Below, one piece after another: positions 16,656-26,291 of a stretch of 64,000 nucleotides of DNA. This stretch comes from Flavobacteriaceae bacterium CG2_30_31_66 (GTDB lineage Bacteria; Bacteroidota; Bacteroidia; Flavobacteriales; Flavobacteriaceae). The translations under genes and the position numbers were made by a program. Every line of letters begins with the position of its first letter. Within the stretch, counting starts at the first letter, position 1. The stretch is from positions 1 to 64,000 of the forward strand of contig MNYM01000014.1 of NCBI GenBank assembly GCA_001873065.1, given 5' to 3'. The notes under the pieces were generated by a model. The model had not been told where the DNA came from, did not search any database, and saw only the letters and a list, made by a program, of their open reading frames with translations.

Positions 16656-16742
16656 TGTTAGCACAAGCGTCTCGTTTGTGCTAAAAAAATAATACTAATA
16701 AATAGTAAACCACGAGCGAGACGCTCGCGTAAGCGAATGTTG
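16656..16742. repeat. Palindromic dispersed repeat, copy 2
   Basis: GCACAAGCG / CGTTTGTGC around TCT at 16661-16681, then TAAAAAAA, then a second hairpin CGAGCG-AGA-CGCTCG at about 16713-16727, ending GCGAATGTTGG. Compared with copy 1 it keeps the right end (TGTTGG), which mirrors the CCAACA at copy 1's left end, so the complete unit probably has CCAACA/TGTTGG termini. The non-coding stretch 16743-16962 that follows is AT-rich; I see no gene in it. Confidence 0.65.
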
Positions 16743-16962
16743 GAATACTTTATTAAATTTATAAAAAGAAAAAGAATGGTGAAATTTTAGACAGACAACA
16801 ATGAACAGACGAAAGTTTATAAAAAAATGATGCAATAGTTGAAAATGAATTGAATGTAATTGTTAGTGATTTGTTTTGAAAATTGTTGTAAGCAGGGATT
16901 GTAAATTCGCTATCTGGTTATTATTTTTAAAACGCTCACAAATTCCCCTCTTGTCTGTGAAG

Positions 16963-17003
16963 AAATTCCCCTCCTTTGGAGGGGTGTCCGTAGGACGGGT
17001 TGG
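16963..17003. repeat. Left 41-bp inverted repeat of the DUF559 unit
   Basis: AAATTCCCCTCC-TTT-GGAGGGG is followed by TGTCCGTAGGACGGGTTGG. Its reverse complement matches 17484-17524 at 37 of 41 positions. Each arm also folds on itself (CCCCTCC/GGAGGGG). A shorter partial copy, AAATTCCCCTC, lies just upstream at about 16940-16950. Confidence 0.85.
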
Positions 17004-17068
17004 TCTTTTCTCATCCAATTGCTCACTTTTTCAAAGCATCAATCAATTTCAATTCAAACACCAAAACC

Positions 17069-17482
17069 ATGAATAATTCCCTAACCATCAACGAAACACT
17101 CATCAATTTTACCCCCATTCTAGAGCTTCCTTACAATCCTGCATTGAAAGAAAGAGCCAAGAAACTGCGGCAAGCGCGCAATTTGCCTGAAGTGTTGTTT
17201 TGGATGCAGGTAACCAAAGGAGGTTTTTACAAATTGGACTTCGACCGTCAAAGAGTGATTGGAAATTATATTGTCGATTTTTATATTAAAAAATTAGGAC
17301 TTGTCATCGAAATCGATGGTTCAAGTCATGAGGGTAAGGAAGCATATGATGCCAAAAGAGAGGAGTATTTATGCTCTTTAGGACTCAAAGTTTATAGAAT
17401 TTCTGTGGATGACATCAAACAACGAATGGATGCTGTTTTGGGGAAGTTGGAGGAGTTTATTGTTGCGAATTATGGGGTTTGA
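17069..17482 (+). CDS. DUF559 endonuclease-like protein
   Basis: 137 residues from the ATG at 17069 (MNNSLTINETL); the longer reading begins inside the left inverted repeat and is unlikely. It shows the DUF559/Vsr-like plan: a Lys/Arg-rich helix (ALKERAKKLRQARNLPEVLF), RVIGNYIVDFYI with D70, then VIEIDGSSHEGK with E81 and D83, the PD-(D/E)XK-type acidic residues, and a C-terminal KVYRISVDDI. It probably binds and cuts DNA, target unknown. The gene is enclosed by a 41-bp inverted repeat, with its stop one base before the right arm. It may be the driver gene of a small mobile or repeat-associated unit. Confidence 0.8.
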   Translation: MNNSLTINETLINFTPILELPYNPALKERAKKLRQARNLPEVLFWMQVTKGGFYKLDFDRQRVIGNYIVDFYIKKLGLVIEIDGSSHEGKEAYDAKREEYLCSLGLKVYRISVDDIKQRMDAVLGKLEEFIVANYGV

Positions 17483-17483
17483 A

Positions 17484-17524
17484 CCACCCCGTCTTTCAGA
17501 CACCCCTCCAAAGGAGGGGAATTT
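17484..17524. repeat. Right 41-bp inverted repeat of the DUF559 unit
   Basis: CCACCCCGTCTTTCAGACA, then CCCCTCC-AAA-GGAGGGG and AATTT. It mirrors 16963-17003 with four mismatches. The internal palindrome followed by a T run could also end transcription of the DUF559 gene and of the convergent deacetylase-fold gene. Confidence 0.85.
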
Positions 17525-17537
17525 TTCCGAAAATATT

Positions 17538-18440
17538 CTAAAAATAAATCTCTTGCGCCAAACGAAATGTATTGGCATGTGCCTCAATAATGGTTTTGAT
17601 ATCTGGAGAATAGCCACCACCCATAGAACACATCACAGGAATTTTGTGGTCAAAACAGGTTTGCAATACAAATCTGTCACGTTCTTTACAGCCTTCAATG
17701 GTGAGGGAAAGTTTGCCTAATTTATCTGTTTCAATCACATCAACACCACACAAATAATAGATGAAATCGGGTTTTTCTTGGTCAATGAGTTTTGGTAATA
17801 TGTCTTTTAAAATTTCTAAATACTTAGCATCATTGGTATTGTTTTCTAAAGCAAAATCCAAATCACTTTTTTCTTTTTGAAACGGATAATTGTTTTTTCC
17901 GTGCATAGAAAAGGTAAACACAGTTTCGTCATTTTGAAAGATTTCTGCAGTGCCATTTCCTTGATGTACATCTAAATCAACAATCAAAATTTTGTTTGCC
18001 AGACCATTATTTTGCAAATATTTTGCCCCAATTGCTTGGTCATTGAGTAGGCAAAAAGCTTCACCTCTGTTCGAAAAAGCATGATGTGTGCCACCAGCAA
18101 TATTCATGGCAATTCCATATTGTACCGCAAATTCAGACGCTTTCATAGTGCCATCAGCAATGATCATTTCACGTTCGATCAATACTTCAGAAAGTGGAAA
18201 ACCTATTTTTCTTGCCGCTTTTTGAGAAAGTCTGAGATGTAACAAATCAAAGAAATAGTCTGAATCGTGAACTGAAAGAAAGTGTTTGTTATTGGGGATT
18301 TGAGGCTCAAAAAAGTTGATTGGTTTGCAAGTACCTTCATACACTAATTGCTGTGGGAGCAAGTCATATTTTTCCATTGGAAAACGATGACCTTCAGGCA
18401 ATGGATGTTTGTAGATAGGATGAAAAGCTATTTTTAGCAT
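17538..18440 (-). CDS. Histone deacetylase-superfamily hydrolase
   Basis: 300 residues from the ATG at 18440; a TTG two codons earlier is less likely. It is a zinc-dependent deacetylase fold of the acetoin-utilisation/HDAC-like kind. Metal and active-site motifs are visible: GGTHHAFSNRGEAFCLLND (paired His), LIVDLDVHQGNGTAEIF (Asp and His ligands), and YYLCGVDVIETDKLGK (third Asp). The C-terminal GGGY completes the usual set. The bacterial substrate (polyamine, acetoin-related or protein) is unknown. It starts 6 bases after the sugar transporter stop and is probably cotranscribed with it. Confidence 0.88.
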   Translation of the reverse strand: MLKIAFHPIYKHPLPEGHRFPMEKYDLLPQQLVYEGTCKPINFFEPQIPNNKHFLSVHDSDYFFDLLHLRLSQKAARKIGFPLSEVLIEREMIIADGTMKASEFAVQYGIAMNIAGGTHHAFSNRGEAFCLLNDQAIGAKYLQNNGLANKILIVDLDVHQGNGTAEIFQNDETVFTFSMHGKNNYPFQKEKSDLDFALENNTNDAKYLEILKDILPKLIDQEKPDFIYYLCGVDVIETDKLGKLSLTIEGCKERDRFVLQTCFDHKIPVMCSMGGGYSPDIKTIIEAHANTFRLAQEIYF

Positions 18441-18446
18441 GAACAA

Positions 18447-19985
18447 TTACGCTTTCACAAACTCTCTTTCAATTTCTTCCAACGATTTTCCTTTGGTTTC
18501 TGGAACTATTTTTAGCATCACAAAAAACCCAATCAACGCGATAAATCCGAAGATAAAAAAGGTCAAAGCATTTCCGAAATTCGACAATTCCCAAGGGAAA
18601 ATCAATTGCACTAAAGAACTGATTAAAGAGTTGATAAATGCGATGATTCCAATTGCCAAACCACGATATTTGATAGGAAAGATTTCCGATAATAACACCC
18701 ACATTACAGGGCCCAATGAAAAGGCAAAACAGGCAATAAATCCTAAAATTCCGATTAAAACTAACGTTGCATTGATATTGGTGGCAGCTTCTAAAATAGC
18801 GCCATCATTTTTTTGATAAACGCGGATTCCTAAAGCTGATTTTGCGGCATTTTTAAAATCCAAATCGTTTGTAAATACCGTATTTTCTATTGCTAATAAT
18901 TTGGAGGAATCCTCGAAAGTGAGGCTATTTATTTTTTCAGTGGTGAGTTGATACGTTGCTTTTTGAAATCCATAAGCACATAAAATCAAACTAAAAGCTA
19001 TGCCAAAAGTACCTACTAAAACCAAAGATCTTCGACCAGTTTTATCAATCAAATACATGGAAATGATGGTAAAAATGACGGAAACAGAACTCAATAAAAT
19101 TCCTGATGAAAAGGAAGCGTCTGTGCCAATTCCTGTTTGTTTAAAAATGGATGTTGCATAAAAATAAACGGCATTAATACCTGTGATTTGTTGCAAAATT
19201 CCGATGACCAAACCCACTAAAAACAAAAATTTCAATCCTGGTTTTAAGAGATCTTTGATGTTTACGGTTGATGTATTCGTTTTTTCAGTGACGTTTTTTT
19301 CGATGGTAGCAATTTCTTCATCCGCAGTAATTTTTCCGTGAATTTGGATTAAAATTCGTTTTGCTTCTTCAGTTTTGTCTTTTAAAAACAACCATCTTGG
19401 ACTTTTTGGGACGAAAAACAGAAAGAAAAAATACAACAACGCAGGAATCAATTCAACGCCCAACATGAATCTCCAAACATTTTCATCGGTTAAAAAAGAA
19501 CTTTCAGGAGTGTTGTATTTATTGAAAAAGTAATTGCTTAAAAAAGCAGCAAAAAATCCCAAAACAATATTCAACTGCTGAATTGCTACTAATTTTCCTC
19601 TGTTTTTTGAAGTAGAAATTTCGGCAATATACATGGGTGCTAAAACCAACGCTGCTCCAAAAGCCAAACCCCCAATCATTCTTGCGATGTATAAAACCTC
19701 ATAAGAATTGGCAATTGCAGATAATAATGCAGATAAAGCATATAAAAACGCGACAATCAATAAGATTTTTTTTCGGCCAAAAATATCGCTCAATCTTCCA
19801 GAAAATAACATGGCAATCATCGCTGCAAATGAAGGCGAACTCACCACCCAACCTTCTTGTAGTTCCGTTAATTGAAATTCAGGAGTTGCAAACGACATGA
19901 CTCCAGAAATAATTCCAGCATCAAAACCGAATAAAAATCCTCCTAAAGAGACCACAAATGCAATGAGTGCGAGTTTTTTTGACAT
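18447..19985 (-). CDS. MFS sugar porter
   Basis: 512-residue, 12-helix transporter of the sugar porter family, probably a proton symporter. The first helix contains GGFLFGFDAGIISG. The loop motifs GRLSDIFGRKK (after helix 2) and GRRSLVLVG (the matching repeat in the second half), together with PETKGKSLEEIE at the C-terminus, are diagnostic. QQITGINAVYFYAT in helix 7 carries sugar-binding Gln/Asn residues. A long loop of about 75 residues between helices 9 and 10 (around 345-400) is larger than usual. The sugar is not determinable. It lies between metG and the deacetylase-like gene. Confidence 0.92.
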   Translation of the reverse strand: MSKKLALIAFVVSLGGFLFGFDAGIISGVMSFATPEFQLTELQEGWVVSSPSFAAMIAMLFSGRLSDIFGRKKILLIVAFLYALSALLSAIANSYEVLYIARMIGGLAFGAALVLAPMYIAEISTSKNRGKLVAIQQLNIVLGFFAAFLSNYFFNKYNTPESSFLTDENVWRFMLGVELIPALLYFFFLFFVPKSPRWLFLKDKTEEAKRILIQIHGKITADEEIATIEKNVTEKTNTSTVNIKDLLKPGLKFLFLVGLVIGILQQITGINAVYFYATSIFKQTGIGTDASFSSGILLSSVSVIFTIISMYLIDKTGRRSLVLVGTFGIAFSLILCAYGFQKATYQLTTEKINSLTFEDSSKLLAIENTVFTNDLDFKNAAKSALGIRVYQKNDGAILEAATNINATLVLIGILGFIACFAFSLGPVMWVLLSEIFPIKYRGLAIGIIAFINSLISSLVQLIFPWELSNFGNALTFFIFGFIALIGFFVMLKIVPETKGKSLEEIEREFVKA

Positions 19986-19991
19986 AATTTT

Positions 19992-22061
19992 TTAACTTAT
20001 TTCTTGTCCGTTTACAACTTTTTGAGAAGGCTCTACAAAAGCCAATTTCCCATCAGCAGTATTTGTCATTAAAATCATGCCTTTACTTTCAATTCCTTTG
20101 ATGGTTCTTGGTGCTAAATTTACTAAAACAACTACTTGCTGTCCAATAATTTCTTCTGGCGAAAAACTTTCAGCAATTCCTGAAACGATGGTTCTTGTGT
20201 CAGTCCCAACATCGACCTTTAGTTTCAATAATTTTTTGGTTTTGGCAACTTTTTCGGCGTCTAAAATAGTTCCAATTCTGATGTCTAATTTTATAAAATC
20301 TTCAAATTCAATAATTTCTTTTTGAGGATTTACTGTTTTATTGTCATTTTCGTTTGCTTTTTTGGTGGCAATCAATTTTTGCAGTTGTGCCTCAATGGCA
20401 TCATCTTCAATTTTTGAAAATAACAAATCAGCTTGTCCAATTTGATGATTTGGTTGTAATAACACTTCTTTTTCAGCAACATCATTCCAAGAAATTCCTT
20501 TGTCTTTTTTGCAAAAAACAATGTTCAGTAAATTTTTCAATTTGTTGGATGTAAAAGGCAAAAATGGTTCAGAAACCACTGTTAAACCCGCTACAATTTG
20601 CAAAGCAACATACATGATAGTTTTGACACGTTCTTCATCCACTTTGATCACTTTCCAAGGTTCTTCATCCGCCAAATATTTGTTGCCTAATCTCGCCAAA
20701 TTCATCATTTCTTGTGATGCTTCTCTAAAACGATAACGCTCAATAGATTTTCCAATCGTGTTTGGAAATTCTTTTAAAGCCGCCAAAACATCTTCGTCAA
20801 TTGCTGAAAATTCTCCTGGAGTTGGCACAAATCCGTCATAATATTTGTGTGTCAAAACAACCACTCTATTGATGAAATTTCCAAAAATCGCCACCAATTC
20901 ATTGTTATTTTTTGCTTGAAAATCTTTCCAAGTAAAATCGTTGTCTTTATTTTCGGGTGCATTTGCGGTTAATGTATAACGCAAAACGTCTTGCTGATTG
21001 GGAAAATCTTCCAAATATTCGTGCAGCCAAACTGCCCAATTTTTGGAAGTTGACAGTTTATTTCCCTCCAAATTCAGAAATTCATTGGCAGGCACATTTT
21101 CTGGCAAAATAAAATCGCCATGCGCTTTTAACATGCTTGGAAACACAATACAATGAAAAACAATATTGTCTTTTCCTATAAAATGCACCAATTTGGTATC
21201 GTCATTTTTCCAGTAATCTTCCCAATTTTTTCCTTCTCTTTCAGCCCATTCTTTGGTAGATGAAATGTATCCAATTGGCGCATCAAACCAAACATACAAC
21301 ACTTTTCCTTCCGCATTTTCAAGTGGCACAGGAATTCCCCAATCCAAATCGCGTGTAACTGCTCTTGGTCTCAAACCATCATCAATCCAACTTTTTACTT
21401 GTCCGTAAACATTGGGTTTCCAGTCGTTTTTGTGACCCACTAAAATCCATTCTCGCAAAAAAGATTCATATCTGTCTAAAGGTAAAAACCAATGTTTTGT
21501 CGATTTTAATGTTGGAATATTTCCTGTAATTGCCGATTTTGGATTGATTAAATCAGTTGCATTATGACTCGTTCCACAACTTTCACATTGATCACCATAA
21601 CTGCCATCAAAACCGCATTTTGGGCAAGTTCCTACTACAAAACGATCTGCCAAAAATTGATTGGCTTGTTCGTCAAATAATTGTTCTGTAGTTTCTTCTA
21701 TAAAATCGCCTTTTTCATACAATTTTGTAAAAAATTCTGAAGCTGTTTTGTGATGAATTTCAGCAGAAGTTCTGGAATAATTATCAAACGAAATTCCAAA
21801 ATCTTGGAACGATTTTTTGATAATTGTGTGGTATTTATCAATAATTTCTTTGGGAGAAATGCCTTCTTTTTTCGCTTTCATAGGAATCGCAACTCCATGT
21901 TCATCAGAACCACAGATGTAGGCAACATCTTCACCTTTCAATCGTAAATAACGAGCATAAATATCTGCAGGCACATAAACACCAGCCAAATGTCCAATAT
22001 GAATAGGCCCATTTGTGTAAGGTAAAGCTGCGGTTATGGTATATCTTTTTGGGTTGATCAT
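19992..22061 (-). CDS. metG: Methionyl-tRNA synthetase
   Basis: Class I synthetase charging tRNA-Met. From the ATG at 22061 the HIGH motif appears as [11 protein letters not shown] near residue 20. A double-knuckle zinc site [18 protein letters not shown] lies near 145-165, and the KMSKS-like loop reads [11 protein letters not shown]-terminal tRNA-binding (EMAP-like) domain begins at about 580 with [17 protein letters not shown]. The length of 689 is usual for the long bacterial form. It is probably the first gene of a leftward run with the sugar porter. Confidence 0.97.
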   Translation of the reverse strand: MINPKRYTITAALPYTNGPIHIGHLAGVYVPADIYARYLRLKGEDVAYICGSDEHGVAIPMKAKKEGISPKEIIDKYHTIIKKSFQDFGISFDNYSRTSAEIHHKTASEFFTKLYEKGDFIEETTEQLFDEQANQFLADRFVVGTCPKCGFDGSYGDQCESCGTSHNATDLINPKSAITGNIPTLKSTKHWFLPLDRYESFLREWILVGHKNDWKPNVYGQVKSWIDDGLRPRAVTRDLDWGIPVPLENAEGKVLYVWFDAPIGYISSTKEWAEREGKNWEDYWKNDDTKLVHFIGKDNIVFHCIVFPSMLKAHGDFILPENVPANEFLNLEGNKLSTSKNWAVWLHEYLEDFPNQQDVLRYTLTANAPENKDNDFTWKDFQAKNNNELVAIFGNFINRVVVLTHKYYDGFVPTPGEFSAIDEDVLAALKEFPNTIGKSIERYRFREASQEMMNLARLGNKYLADEEPWKVIKVDEERVKTIMYVALQIVAGLTVVSEPFLPFTSNKLKNLLNIVFCKKDKGISWNDVAEKEVLLQPNHQIGQADLLFSKIEDDAIEAQLQKLIATKKANENDNKTVNPQKEIIEFEDFIKLDIRIGTILDAEKVAKTKKLLKLKVDVGTDTRTIVSGIAESFSPEEIIGQQVVVLVNLAPRTIKGIESKGMILMTNTADGKLAFVEPSQKVVNGQEIS

Positions 22062-22188
22062 CAAAATTTCTTAAAATTTGTGTAAAAATTACATTTTAGC
22101 TGGACAAAAGTACAAAATCAGAGTTTTAATTCCGATTGAAAATCGATACATTTACAGTGAATAGTTTTTAAAACCTAAAAAAAGAGAA

Positions 22189-23184
22189 ATGAAATTTATT
22201 TTGAGAAAAACATCTGTATTTTTTATACTTTTTTCATTGATTTTTTCATCAATTTTTTCACAAAAAAAGTTTGTAAAACCATCCTATTTAAAAGTTGGAG
22301 ATACCATTGCAATTGTTGCTCCAGCAGGAATTTTAAAAGATAGAGCAGAGACCATAGAAAAAGCAAAAACTTTGTTGATTTCTTGGGGATTAAATGTGGT
22401 TTTGGGCAAGAATGTTTTCAATCAAAACAATCATTTTGCAGGAACAGATGAAGAGCGATTGCAAGATTTTCAAGAAGCGTTGGACAATCCTTCAATTAAA
22501 GCAATTTGGGCTGCAAGAGGAGGTTATGGATCTGTGCGAATTTTGGATAAAATCAATCTTTCAAAGTTCAAAAAAAAGCCAAAATGGATTGTTGGATATT
22601 CTGATATTACAGCTTTTCACAATCACCTAAACGCTCTGGGTTTTGAAACTTTGCACGCGATGATGCCTACAAGTTTGGAAGAAAAACCAGAGGAAACTAT
22701 AGAAACCACTGCAAGTTTTAAAAAAGCACTTTTTGGCGAAGAATTGCACTATGAAATTCTGTCCTCAACTTACAATATTATTGGAAAAGTGAGTGGTCAA
22801 ATTGTGGGAGGAAACTTATCCATTTTGATGTCGATGTTAGGTTCTAAAAGTCAATTGAATACTGACGAAAAAATTTTATTTATAGAAGAAATAGGTGAAT
22901 ATGAATATGCTATCGACAGAATGTTTCAAAGCTTGAAACGTGCTGGATATTTTAAAAATGTAAAAGCAGTTATTATTGGAAATTTTTCTAAAATTAGAAA
23001 AAACACTACTTCTTGGGGAAGTTCAATAGAGGAGTTAATTTTACAAGTTTTGCCCAAAGAAATTCCTGTTTTGTTTGATTTTCCTGCTGGACATGAAGCT
23101 GATAACAGAGCGTTGATTTTTGGAAGAGAAGCTGTTTTAAACATCCAAAAAAACACGGCAACATTGAACTTTAATCAAAAATAA
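22189..23184 (+). CDS. LD-carboxypeptidase (peptidase S66)
   Basis: 331 residues. A signal peptide (about 1-24, VFFILFSLIFSSIFSQ) sends it to the periplasm, where S66 enzymes remove the terminal D-Ala from the tetrapeptide of recycled muropeptides. The nucleophile region is AARGGYGSVRIL (Ser at about 115), with Glu in LFIEEIGEYEYAIDRM and His in PAGHEADN. Many S66 enzymes are cytosolic, so the signal peptide is notable but common in Bacteroidota. It is divergent from metG with yraN directly downstream. Confidence 0.88.
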   Translation: MKFILRKTSVFFILFSLIFSSIFSQKKFVKPSYLKVGDTIAIVAPAGILKDRAETIEKAKTLLISWGLNVVLGKNVFNQNNHFAGTDEERLQDFQEALDNPSIKAIWAARGGYGSVRILDKINLSKFKKKPKWIVGYSDITAFHNHLNALGFETLHAMMPTSLEEKPEETIETTASFKKALFGEELHYEILSSTYNIIGKVSGQIVGGNLSILMSMLGSKSQLNTDEKILFIEEIGEYEYAIDRMFQSLKRAGYFKNVKAVIIGNFSKIRKNTTSWGSSIEELILQVLPKEIPVLFDFPAGHEADNRALIFGREAVLNIQKNTATLNFNQK

Positions 23185-23194
23185 AATTTGAAAA

Positions 23195-23554
23195 TTGGCT
23201 GATCACAATGAATTAGGAGACAAAGGCGAACAAGAAGCTATTGATTTTTTAATCAAAAAAGGCTATACAATTTTGGAGAAAAATTACCGCTATTTAAAAG
23301 CAGAAGTTGACGTTATTGCCATGAAAGACAACATGTTAGTAGCTGTTGAAGTAAAAACAAGAAGTTCTGCATATTTTGGAAATCCAGAAGATTTTGTGAA
23401 TAAAAAAAAGATAAAATTACTGGTTTTTGCGATGGATAATTATGTTGTAAAAAGAGACTTGGATGTCAACGTTCGTTTTGATATTATTGCGATTCTAAGA
23501 GAAAAAAATCAAACAAAAATTGAGCATTTTGAAGATGCTTTCCTTTATTTCTAA
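23195..23554 (+). CDS. YraN family (UPF0102) nuclease-fold protein
   Basis: 119 residues with a PD-(D/E)XK-like core: GEQEAIDFLIKKGYTILEKN, EVDVIAMKDN and VAVEVKTRSS, followed by RFDIIAI. The best start is TTG at 23195, giving MADHNELG as in relatives; no ATG fits. YraN proteins are widespread and of uncertain role in DNA metabolism. It begins 10 bases after the S66 gene and is probably cotranscribed. Confidence 0.88.
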   Translation: MADHNELGDKGEQEAIDFLIKKGYTILEKNYRYLKAEVDVIAMKDNMLVAVEVKTRSSAYFGNPEDFVNKKKIKLLVFAMDNYVVKRDLDVNVRFDIIAILREKNQTKIEHFEDAFLYF

Positions 23555-23592
23555 ATGCTGAATCTGTTTGAGTATCAATATAAAGACTCACG

Positions 23593-24963
23593 TTATTTTT
23601 TTTCAAAAAGTGCTTTTAAGTCTTCAATTTCCTCTGGTTTTGCGATGATTTTTTTGTTTTTGTTCAGCACAAAATAACTTGGAGTTGAGACAATTTGATA
23701 CGTTTTGGCAACTTGATTTTCCCACTTTTTCAATCCCAAAACATTGTGCCATCCATAAAGATTGGTTTTTGAATAATTTTCCCAAACAAAAGCGTCTTTT
23801 TCCAATGCAAAAGCAATCACTTTGATGTTTTTTTTGTCTTTCAAAAACGTATGTAATTGTGGAATTTCTCGCAAACAATGAGAGCAACTTGTGCTCCAAA
23901 AAACCAACACATAATTTTCAGCTTCATTCAACGAAGACAATTGCAATTTTTTCCCTTTTTCGGTCCAAGAAAAATCAGGTGCAATTCTGCCAATTTCAGT
24001 TGCAAATAGGGCTAATTTTTCTGTTTTAAATTTCTTGTCCTGCAATGCTTCAGGAAGCGCATTGTAATGTTTTTCAAATAAATAATCTATAATTTCTAAG
24101 TTTTTAGAACTTTCAAATTGAGAGATTAAATACTCAATAATTTCTTTTTGATACGATTGATTTTTTATCTTTAAAAGCACTGTTTTTATGGCTTCTTTGT
24201 ATAAACTTTGCTGCATATTTTGATCGTCAGAGTAATGAAAATAAAACACGTAATCAGAAATTCTGTCAGTTAAAAAAAAGGAATTCATTAGGGTTTTATT
24301 TGAAAAATCTATTTTATCAAAATAATTATTTTTCAGATTATTCATATAATTGTCTGCGGAAGTTTCAATTTCAGGCGAATTATTTCTCAAAAATGCCTTC
24401 ACAAATGGCTCAATATATTTGTTTTTTGAAAGTTCAAGATATTTATTTTGAACTTTATTGATGTTTGACAGTATTTTTTTATAAGTCTCTTTTTTGTTTA
24501 AAGTTGGATTTTGCAAAACTGCAATTTGAATAGAATCCAACGCTTCTTGTAAATCAGAAATTTCATCCAAGTATTTTTTGTATAAAATATTTTCTTCAGA
24601 TTTTGTAAATGAAATCGTTTTATCAGGAAAAGCAGGATTAAAAATAAAAGAAACATCTTCTTTATTGTAAAAAAAATCTACAAAACCAGCACCTTCTGTG
24701 GCATAAGTTGCTCTGTAAGCTCCAGATTTTGCAGACGCAGGAAGTGTAATTTCAAAAGTGCCCACGACTTCTTTTTTCTTGCCAATTTTCAAAGAATCCG
24801 ATTTTATGGTGGTATTATTTATAAAAACTTGTTTTGTTCCCTCAATTTTGTATAAAATAATCCAATCCGTTTTTGGTTTTGGATGTAAAGTTCCTTTAAT
24901 TTTATGTTGCGAAAAACCTATTGAAGAAACCAATAAAAGCAGTGCAAAAATATTTTTAATCAT
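23593..24963 (-). CDS. TlpA-like thiol-disulfide protein with N-terminal extension
   Basis: 456 residues. A signal peptide (about 1-18, ending GFSQ) is followed by a beta-rich N-terminal domain (about 20-125, DUF4369-like), a helical middle (about 130-320), and a thioredoxin fold from about 327. The active site is FWSTSCSHC (C360, C363). Such proteins reduce or oxidise cysteines in the periplasm or outer membrane of Bacteroidota, with partners usually unknown. It is monocistronic. Confidence 0.85.
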   Translation of the reverse strand: MIKNIFALLLLVSSIGFSQHKIKGTLHPKPKTDWIILYKIEGTKQVFINNTTIKSDSLKIGKKKEVVGTFEITLPASAKSGAYRATYATEGAGFVDFFYNKEDVSFIFNPAFPDKTISFTKSEENILYKKYLDEISDLQEALDSIQIAVLQNPTLNKKETYKKILSNINKVQNKYLELSKNKYIEPFVKAFLRNNSPEIETSADNYMNNLKNNYFDKIDFSNKTLMNSFFLTDRISDYVFYFHYSDDQNMQQSLYKEAIKTVLLKIKNQSYQKEIIEYLISQFESSKNLEIIDYLFEKHYNALPEALQDKKFKTEKLALFATEIGRIAPDFSWTEKGKKLQLSSLNEAENYVLVFWSTSCSHCLREIPQLHTFLKDKKNIKVIAFALEKDAFVWENYSKTNLYGWHNVLGLKKWENQVAKTYQIVSTPSYFVLNKNKKIIAKPEEIEDLKALFEKK

Positions 24964-25064
24964 TTTTTCATCAAATTTTTGCTGTTTTAATACTTTTCAA
25001 ACAACACATCAAAAGTACTATTTCTGCTTTAAATTAGGTATATTGTAACGTTAAAATTAACAGT

Positions 25065-25859
25065 ATGAATTTTACAAATAAAGTCATTTGGATTACAGGC
25101 GCTTCTTCAGGAATTGGAAAAGCTTTAGCGATTGAATTGAGTCATCAAAACGCAAAATTGATTATTTCCTCAAGAAAAAAAGAAGTTTTAAATGAAGTGA
25201 AAAATAGCTGTAAATCTCCAGAAAATGTTCAAATTGTTTTGTTAGATTTAGAAGATTATTCGCAATTAAATGAAACAGTTACAGAAGCGATTGCTGCATT
25301 TGAGAAAATTGATATTTTGGTAAATAATGGTGGAATTAGCCAACGTTCATTGGTAAAAGACACCAATATTTTGGTTGATAAACGAATTATGGACGTCAAT
25401 TATTTGGGAACAGTAGCTTTGACAAAAGCAATTTTGCCTCATTTTATTGAACATAAAAACGGACATTTTGTGGTTACCACAAGTATTGTTGGCAAAATTG
25501 GTACGCCTTTGCGTTCAAGTTATGCCGCAAGCAAGCATGCTTTACACGGTTTTTTTGACAGTTTGCGTGCTGAACATTTTCGTGATAACATTTCAGTAAC
25601 ATTGGTTTGTCCTGGTTTTGTAAACACCAATGTTTCCATAAATGCGTTGACTGGAGATGGAAGTCCTCAGCAAAAAATGGACCTTGCTACTCAAAATGGA
25701 ATGCAACCTGAACGTTTTGCAAAATTGATGGCAAAAGCCATTAAAAACAAAAAAGAGGAAGTGTATATTGCAGGTGCAAAAGAAAAATTAGGTGTGTATG
25801 TAAAACGTTTTTTTCCCAAAATTTTGTCAATAATGATTCGAAAATTGAGTGTTACTTAA
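25065..25859 (+). CDS. Short-chain dehydrogenase/reductase
   Basis: 264 residues of classical SDR plan: TGASSGIG at 11-18, NNGG at about 87-90, catalytic S140, Y153 and K157 (SYAASK). It is NAD(P)-dependent; the C-terminal basic helix (YVKRFFPKILSIMIRKL) may touch membrane, as in DHRS7-like members. The substrate is not known. Its stop overlaps the convergent 119-residue gene by 4 bases. Confidence 0.92.
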   Translation: MNFTNKVIWITGASSGIGKALAIELSHQNAKLIISSRKKEVLNEVKNSCKSPENVQIVLLDLEDYSQLNETVTEAIAAFEKIDILVNNGGISQRSLVKDTNILVDKRIMDVNYLGTVALTKAILPHFIEHKNGHFVVTTSIVGKIGTPLRSSYAASKHALHGFFDSLRAEHFRDNISVTLVCPGFVNTNVSINALTGDGSPQQKMDLATQNGMQPERFAKLMAKAIKNKKEEVYIAGAKEKLGVYVKRFFPKILSIMIRKLSVT

Positions 25860-26215
25860 TCTTCAAAAAAACCCAAGATTTCAAAATAAGAAAGAATGGC
25901 TTCTTTCATTAAAATTGTTTGTTCACCAGGTTTTAAATTGGGCAATTCTGTAATAATTTTATAGTGAGGCCAACCTTCTTCATCAAAAAAATCGAATTCA
26001 TAATAACCATAAGGTTCTAATAATTTGCAAATGGCAATGTGCATTAAATTGAGTTTTTCATCTTTTTTAAAAGCACGATAACCCTGTCCAAGTTCTTGAA
26101 CACCAATTAAATAAATAATTCCATCAACATTTAGTTCCTCTCCTTCAGAAAATTTTTCGGTTAACTTTTTTGTCAAAAAATCCCATTTTTCTTTTTGGGT
26201 TTCTACTTTTGTCAT
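25856..26215 (-). CDS. Conserved hypothetical protein
   Basis: 119 residues, acidic, cytoplasmic. It has a helix (EKWDFLTKKLTEKFSEGE), a small beta unit (VDGIIYLIGVQELGQGY) and an aromatic stretch YGYYEFDFFDEEGWPHY. I recognise it only as the kind of conserved flavobacterial protein without assigned function. Its upstream region is where the 61-bp direct repeat starts, so its original divergent partner was probably the cvpA-like gene now 4.2 kb away. Confidence 0.7.
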   Translation of the reverse strand: MTKVETQKEKWDFLTKKLTEKFSEGEELNVDGIIYLIGVQELGQGYRAFKKDEKLNLMHIAICKLLEPYGYYEFDFFDEEGWPHYKIITELPNLKPGEQTILMKEAILSYFEILGFFED

Positions 26216-26230
26216 TGCTCACAATTTTAA

Positions 26231-26291
26231 AAACGTAAAGATACTCGCTTCATTTTTAAATTGTAAAAAAAAGGTGTAGGTTTGAAAAAAA
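26231..26291. repeat. 61-bp direct repeat, left copy
   Basis: Begins AAACGTAAAGATACTCGC and ends GTAGGTTTG plus seven A. It is identical to 30395-30455. The TAGGTTTG at 26277-26284 matches the Bacteroidota -7 element TAnnTTTG, so this copy carries a rightward promoter box pointing into the inserted module. The region 26292-26590 holds a second promoter-like pair, a TTTCGCGAAA palindrome at 26461-26470 and no gene. Confidence 0.95.

Noticed and set aside
16743..16962. Possible remnant of a small gene (several short ATG-started frames)
   Set aside because: Every frame is broken by stops within about 15 codons and no family pattern is recognisable.
17409..17720. ORF running through the right inverted repeat
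   Set aside because: It overlaps both DUF559 and the deacetylase-like gene in other frames and resembles nothing.
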